Source: Archaeoglobi archaeon
GTDB lineage: Archaea; Halobacteriota; Archaeoglobi; Archaeoglobales; Archaeoglobaceae
Length of the DNA: 9,749 nucleotides
Direction of reading: 5' to 3'
Assembly: GCA_004347865.1 (NCBI GenBank)
Contig: QNUZ01000078.1
Span: forward strand, 1-9,749
How positions within the stretch are numbered: the stretch's first letter is position 1; each line of letters begins with the position of its first letter. The notes beneath the pieces were generated by a model that saw nothing but the letters and a program-made list of their open reading frames with translations, did no database searches and had not been told where the DNA came from. This document shows, one piece after another, positions 6,571-9,749 of the stretch. The position numbers and the translations under genes are program-made.

Positions 6571-6638
6571 GATTGGGCTTTCGGGTTTATCCAAATGCAA
6601 GAAACTCAGTAGACCGGGTTAATGCGCCCGAATAATCT
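6571..6638 (+). other. Presumed 5' leader of the tRNA-Ala transcript
   Basis: This stretch lies between the predicted transcription start and the tRNA. I recognise no known RNA family in it. TTCGGG (6580-6585) can pair with CCCGAA (6627-6632). The same downstream bases can pair with CGGG at 6615-6618, or with ATTGGGC at 6572-6578 if one G bulges. It may simply be a leader removed by RNase P, and a separate small RNA is not shown. A 15-codon frame from ATG 6565 is too short to call. Confidence 0.3.
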
Positions 6639-6710
6639 GGGCTCGTAGCTCAGTGGTAGAGCGCCGCCTTCGCGAGGCGGAGGCCGCGGGTTCAAATCCC
6701 GCCGAGTCCA
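6639..6710 (+). tRNA. tRNA-Ala (anticodon CGC)
   Basis: A full cloverleaf of 72 nt. The acceptor stem GGGCTCG/CGAGTCC includes the G3-U70 wobble pair, the alanine identity element. The D arm is GCTC/GAGC with loop AGTGGTA. The anticodon stem CCGCC/GGCGG encloses TTCGCGA, giving anticodon CGC, which reads the GCG alanine codon. The variable loop is 5 nt, and the T arm GCGGG/CCCGC has loop TTCAAAT. The discriminator base is A, and CCA is not encoded because T5 follows directly. There is no intron. All stems pair perfectly apart from the expected G-U. Confidence 0.98.
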
Positions 6711-6715
6711 TTTTT
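6711..6715 (+). terminator. Oligo-T terminator after tRNA-Ala
   Basis: TTTTT begins directly after the discriminator base of the tRNA. Archaeal RNA polymerase stops at such U-rich runs. Position and composition suggest intrinsic termination, but no experiment supports it here. Confidence 0.55.
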
Positions 6716-6718
6716 GTT

Positions 6719-6724
6719 AAAAAA
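6719..6724 (-). terminator. Oligo-T terminator after the platform gene
   Basis: Six A on the + strand read as TTTTTT on the - strand, 10-15 nt beyond the stop codon of the platform protein gene. It would end the - strand transcript before it runs antisense into the tRNA. Confidence 0.5.
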
Positions 6725-6733
6725 TATTGGAAT

Positions 6734-8695
6734 TCAGACAATGCCGTAACCAAACATCACGCTGAAACCAACGTATGCTATCAGGACCATTATGAGCGAA
6801 TGTTTCATTCCGGCCGATATGCTACCCTCGCCCATAACTCCTGCAACTAGTCCGCCAAACAATCCTTGGAAAATTGCCGCATGCATGAAGACGTTTCTGT
6901 AGGTTTCAACGTCAACGTTTTTCAGAATGGAAATCTGGGAAGCACCACCGGATGCCTGAACCTGTGCAGCTGCCTGAGCCAGGGTGGAAAGGAAAGTGGA
7001 AGCAATGATGTAGACTATTCCTATGAAAACGAAGAAGGAAACGTAGATGATTACGACGTAGGTGAACATACTTGTAGCCCTCTCCCTTCTCAAAAGCTCT
7101 GCACTACTTGCGTCTTTTGCCGAAGTTGTTAGCACTTCAGTAACATTTCCGCTTGATTTTAAAGCCTCATTTAACAGCGCAATTGTTCTGGAGACCTCGA
7201 ATATTTTCAATCTGTTTGCAAACCTTATCAGAGCATCCCCTAGGCTGACACCCCATTCCAGATTAGCCTTTATTTTTCTGATTTCCTTCTTGAGCGGACT
7301 CGTGTCTGTTTTGGCAAGCATCGTAATGGCTCTGTAAATCGACATTCCGCTCTCATTTGCGGAGGCTAGCTTGTTCAGGAATATGGGAGTCAGTCTCATG
7401 AAGGTCCTAACGCCTCTCCTGCTCCATTCGTAGAAAAACACAAAGGGCGCAAGTATTATTATAATTGCAATGAATATGTAGTCGTCTATCGCGAAGAACC
7501 ACTGTTTTGGATCCATTCCCGGAATGTAGGGAGTGGTTGCAAATCCGTATACCATGAATATGAGCCCAATGGGAACCGAAATCGCAAACGCGTAATTTGG
7601 ATTGCTGCGAATTAGCGATATTGGATTTTTGAGCTTTTTGATTAGCTGCCTAGTTCTAACCTTTTTTTCGATCTCCTTGCTCTTTTCTTTGTCAAGATCC
7701 TTTGCCTTTGGAATGTATGTGTATCTTTCCCGTAGATATGGAACTTTTTCCCCTTCGGAGGGTGTCATCAGCTTTATTAAAATCGCGAACATGAAAGAAC
7801 CGATTGGGATAACCAAATAGATTATTGCGAAAATTGCGATATCGTTCGCACTACCCATAACGGACATCACGGTCTGGATTATTATAAGGAACAGCGGTCC
7901 TGCAACAAGCGCAGTTACATATGTTTCTGCCATTAATGCCAGAAATTCTGTAAAGCTCTTCTGGTCTTGTCTGGCCTTTTCGAAATAGAATTCTGCTCTT
8001 TCTTCGAAATATTTTGTCAGATCTCCACCGCTGTCTATTATAGTAATGATTCCATGTAGGAAATCTCTTAAGTTTGTGGAGGGTGAAGTCTCTATTGCAT
8101 CTGCAAGTGCCGTTCTGAGGTCTTTGCCCAGTCCCTCTACCTCCCAGAGAATTCTAGAAGCCTCTTTTGAGATTTCCCCGTAAACCTCATGGTTATCAGA
8201 GAGCGATTTTAATATCTGCACCAGGTTCATTCCGCCCCTGCTGAGTGAGAGCATGAATGTAATCGCATGCGGCAGCGTGCGGTCTATCTTGCTCTTTCTG
8301 TCGCTGATCACCGTCGATGGATAGATGGCGAATATGAAATTGCCCAGATAGTAAAGAGCGAGTGTTATCAGAATTGATAGAATGCCCACGTAGACGAAGA
8401 CTCTGTAAAAGTTCCAGTAGGTGGCGTATGGTTCTGGGAGCTGTATCGGGAACAGTGGTGGAACGCCTATAAAGTTGACTACCAGATACGCTATTATAAG
8501 CCCTAGAATTGCACCGCAAACTCCAAAGAGGAAAGAGAACATTCTCGCCGTAGCGATGTACATCTCCGGAGGCATTGATATCATTGCTTTTTTCAGATTT
8601 CTCTCCAACTCATAGTATTTTGCCTTCTTCTTTTCAATATCCTTTCCAAAGAGCTTATAGCCCAGATAGGTCAGGGAATTTGCCTGCTTAAACAT
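6734..8695 (-). CDS. Type II/IV secretion platform protein with two T2SF domains (TadC/FlaJ-like)
   Basis: Polytopic inner-membrane core of a type IV pilus-like machine, expected to dock the cytoplasmic ATPase encoded just upstream. The product is 653 aa from ATG 8695. After a basic N-terminus there are membrane segments near residues 50-75 and 98-125. The first T2SF domain (about 143-275) contains FMLSLSRGGMNLVQILKSLS and DSGGDLTKYFEERAEFY. Two membrane segments follow (about 255-310), then a charged cytoplasmic linker (about 311-365) and two more (about 368-424). The second T2SF domain (about 437-570) has LNKLASANESGMSIYRAITML and LNEALKSSGNVTEVL. The C-terminus is hydrophobic (about 603-653). 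The duplicated layout matches archaeal TadC/FlaJ proteins. It starts 8 bp inside the ATPase gene, after GGGTGGG (8699-8705). Pilus, archaellum or another substrate cannot be told apart, as no pilin is in view. Confidence 0.9.
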   Translation of the reverse strand: MFKQANSLTYLGYKLFGKDIEKKKAKYYELERNLKKAMISMPPEMYIATARMFSFLFGVCGAILGLIIAYLVVNFIGVPPLFPIQLPEPYATYWNFYRVFVYVGILSILITLALYYLGNFIFAIYPSTVISDRKSKIDRTLPHAITFMLSLSRGGMNLVQILKSLSDNHEVYGEISKEASRILWEVEGLGKDLRTALADAIETSPSTNLRDFLHGIITIIDSGGDLTKYFEERAEFYFEKARQDQKSFTEFLALMAETYVTALVAGPLFLIIIQTVMSVMGSANDIAIFAIIYLVIPIGSFMFAILIKLMTPSEGEKVPYLRERYTYIPKAKDLDKEKSKEIEKKVRTRQLIKKLKNPISLIRSNPNYAFAISVPIGLIFMVYGFATTPYIPGMDPKQWFFAIDDYIFIAIIIILAPFVFFYEWSRRGVRTFMRLTPIFLNKLASANESGMSIYRAITMLAKTDTSPLKKEIRKIKANLEWGVSLGDALIRFANRLKIFEVSRTIALLNEALKSSGNVTEVLTTSAKDASSAELLRRERATSMFTYVVIIYVSFFVFIGIVYIIASTFLSTLAQAAAQVQASGGASQISILKNVDVETYRNVFMHAAIFQGLFGGLVAGVMGEGSISAGMKHSLIMVLIAYVGFSVMFGYGIV

Positions 8696-9749
8696 TTTCC
8701 CACCCTATTTCTTTTAATATCTTACTGGGCTTACTTTGATAAGTGTGGATTATGTTGCTCACTTTCTTGAAGTCCCTTATGTTGTGGCTGACCATGAACT
8801 CCAGAACCCTCCTCCTCCTTTCCAGCTCCTGGTTCAGCTCCGTCACGCTCCAGCCCCTGTGCCTTCTGATCTCCTCCAGCGCCCTGGAGGTTCCGACCAT
8901 CACGTGCTCGTCCTTGACGCTGTCCCACTGGAACACGGTCGAAGTTCTCAGCATCTTCGTGTGCGGATCCAGGCCGACGATCTCTGCGATCTCCATGTTC
9001 CTCCTGACCCTCCTGTCGTTCACGTACGTCTGCGCCTGTATGCTTATTATGTTCAGCGCCTCGAGCATCGCCCTGGGAACCTCTATCGGCGGGTTCTCCA
9101 GGCGGTGGATCGCTCCGCTCACGCTGTCGGCGTGGAGAGTTGAGTAAGTTGTGTGCCCCGTCGTCATCGCCTGGAACAGCGTCAGGGCTTCCCTTCCGCG
9201 GACCTCACCGACTATTATGTACTCCGGCCTCTGCCTGAGCGCGGCCCTTAAGAGATCGTACATGTCTATCTTCCCCTTCTCCCCGTGGAACGCGTCCCTC
9301 GTAACCCCCGGAATCCAGTTCTCGTGCGGGAGCATAAGCTCCCTAGTGTCTTCGATCGTCACTATCTTCGCCCTCCTCGGGATGAAGAGCGATACTGCGT
9401 TCATGGAGGTCGTCTTCCCGCTCGCAGTTCCGCCGGCGAAGATTAGCGACTTCTTGTTCTCTATGCAGAGCCATAGATACGCCATCTGCTCGGCGCTGAA
9501 GGTCTTCCACGCTATGAGATCCACCGGCGTCACGGGCTCCTCCCTGAACTTCCTTATCGTGAACGTCGACCCATGATCTGTGACCTCCCTCGCGAGCGTT
9601 AGCTGTATCCTGCTGCCGTCGGGCATCGTCGCATCCACCATCGGCTCCGCAATGCTCAGATGCTTCCCGCACTTCTGCGCAAGGTTTATCACGAACGAGT
9701 CCAGCTCATCCTCGTCTTCGAAGACTATGTTTGTTCTGAGGTTTGTGTA
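8688..9749 (-). CDS. Type II/IV secretion ATPase, VirB11/GspE/TadA family, 5'-partial
   Basis: Hexameric cytoplasmic ATPase that powers assembly of type IV pilus-like filaments. The frame is open to the window edge (first visible residues YTNLRTNIVF), so the N-terminus is missing and the GTG at 9692 is internal. The last 353 residues are present. In visible numbering: ATMPDGSRIQLTLA (about 40-53), Walker A GGTASGKTT (106-114), Asp box TIEDTRELMLPHENW (131-145), Walker B-like YIIVGEVRG (187-195) and His box TGHTTYSTLHAD (197-208). All catalytic motifs are intact. TAA at 8690-8688 overlaps the platform gene by 8 bp. Base composition is odd: the core is about 60% GC, but the last roughly 100 bp are about 35-45%, like the following gene. 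It could belong to a pilus or archaellum-like system. Confidence 0.95.
   Translation of the reverse strand, partial: YTNLRTNIVFEDEDELDSFVINLAQKCGKHLSIAEPMVDATMPDGSRIQLTLAREVTDHGSTFTIRKFREEPVTPVDLIAWKTFSAEQMAYLWLCIENKKSLIFAGGTASGKTTSMNAVSLFIPRRAKIVTIEDTRELMLPHENWIPGVTRDAFHGEKGKIDMYDLLRAALRQRPEYIIVGEVRGREALTLFQAMTTGHTTYSTLHADSVSGAIHRLENPPIEVPRAMLEALNIISIQAQTYVNDRRVRRNMEIAEIVGLDPHTKMLRTSTVFQWDSVKDEHVMVGTSRALEEIRRHRGWSVTELNQELERRRRVLEFMVSHNIRDFKKVSNIIHTYQSKPSKILKEIGWENV
8699..8705 (-). promoter_or_regulatory. Ribosome-binding site for the platform gene
   Basis: On the - strand this reads GGGTGGG, three A bases before ATG 8695. It lies inside the last codons of the ATPase gene, supporting coupled translation and the chosen start. 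Confidence 0.6.

Noticed and set aside
6565..6612. Micro-ORF MMDWAFGFIQMQETQ upstream of tRNA-Ala
   Set aside because: Only 15 codons, no ribosome-binding site, and its ATG lies upstream of the predicted transcription start. Not enough to call a gene.
6565..6640. Box C/D guide RNA in the tRNA leader
   Set aside because: ATGATGG resembles a C box but with a mismatch at the last base, and no CTGA D box follows at a suitable distance.
6690..6710. 3' end of tRNA-Ala as an integration (att) site
   Set aside because: I saw no second copy of the tRNA 3' end in the window and no integrase gene; the flanking genes look like ordinary chromosomal operons.
6653..6850. 65-codon + strand frame starting within the tRNA
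   Set aside because: It runs through the tRNA and the 3' end of the platform gene; a chance frame.
8736..9576. Long open frames on the + strand opposite the secretion ATPase
   Set aside because: They are shadows caused by the GC-rich composition of the ATPase gene. The - strand protein has all catalytic motifs of its family, while the + strand translations are low in complexity and show no recognisable domain.
1..9749. CRISPR array, insertion sequence or defence island
   Set aside because: No regularly spaced repeats, no transposase-like protein and no terminal inverted repeats were seen on either strand.

Overview
The window looks like chromosomal DNA from a thermophilic euryarchaeon. The ribosomal proteins are of the archaeal/eukaryotic type (L32e, L19e, long L18, S5 and L30), ribosome-binding sites are of the GGTGA type, AGG/AGA arginine and ATA isoleucine codons are frequent, and the tRNA gene has no encoded CCA and is preceded by an archaeal TATA box. 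Gene content and protein texture resemble Archaeoglobales (Archaeoglobus/Ferroglobus/Geoglobus). That placement is an impression, because no search could be run.

Bases 1-6524 (+ strand) are the 3' part of the archaeal spc-type ribosomal operon: S8 (5' truncated by the window edge), L6, L32e, L19e, L18, S5, L30, L15, secY, a DUF106/EMC3-like membrane insertase and cmk (cytidylate kinase). Genes overlap or are separated by about 10 nt or less. At four junctions the upstream TGA stop lies inside the GGTGA ribosome-binding site of the next gene. The ribosomal proteins feed ribosome assembly, SecY and the DUF106 protein serve membrane insertion of nascent chains, and Cmk supplies CDP/dCDP. The adk and L34e genes often seen in this cluster in other archaea are absent here.

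Bases 6525-6733 are a short intergenic block. It holds a perfect 6-bp inverted repeat, a TATA-box promoter, a roughly 60-nt leader of unknown role, tRNA-Ala(CGC) at 6639-6710, and oligo-T tracts that could terminate transcription on both strands.

Bases 6734-9749 (- strand, converging on the tRNA) hold two translationally coupled genes of an archaeal type IV pilus/archaellum-like secretion machine: a VirB11/GspE-type ATPase (5' end cut by the window edge) followed by a polytopic platform protein with two T2SF domains. The most unusual signal is compositional. The ATPase core (about 8790-9710) is roughly 60% GC, while its last ~100 bp and the whole platform gene are about 35-43% GC. This suggests a recombination, gene-conversion or transfer boundary inside the gene.

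I see no CRISPR array, insertion sequence, defence system or clearly new multi-gene system. Most of the window is a well-conserved housekeeping locus.
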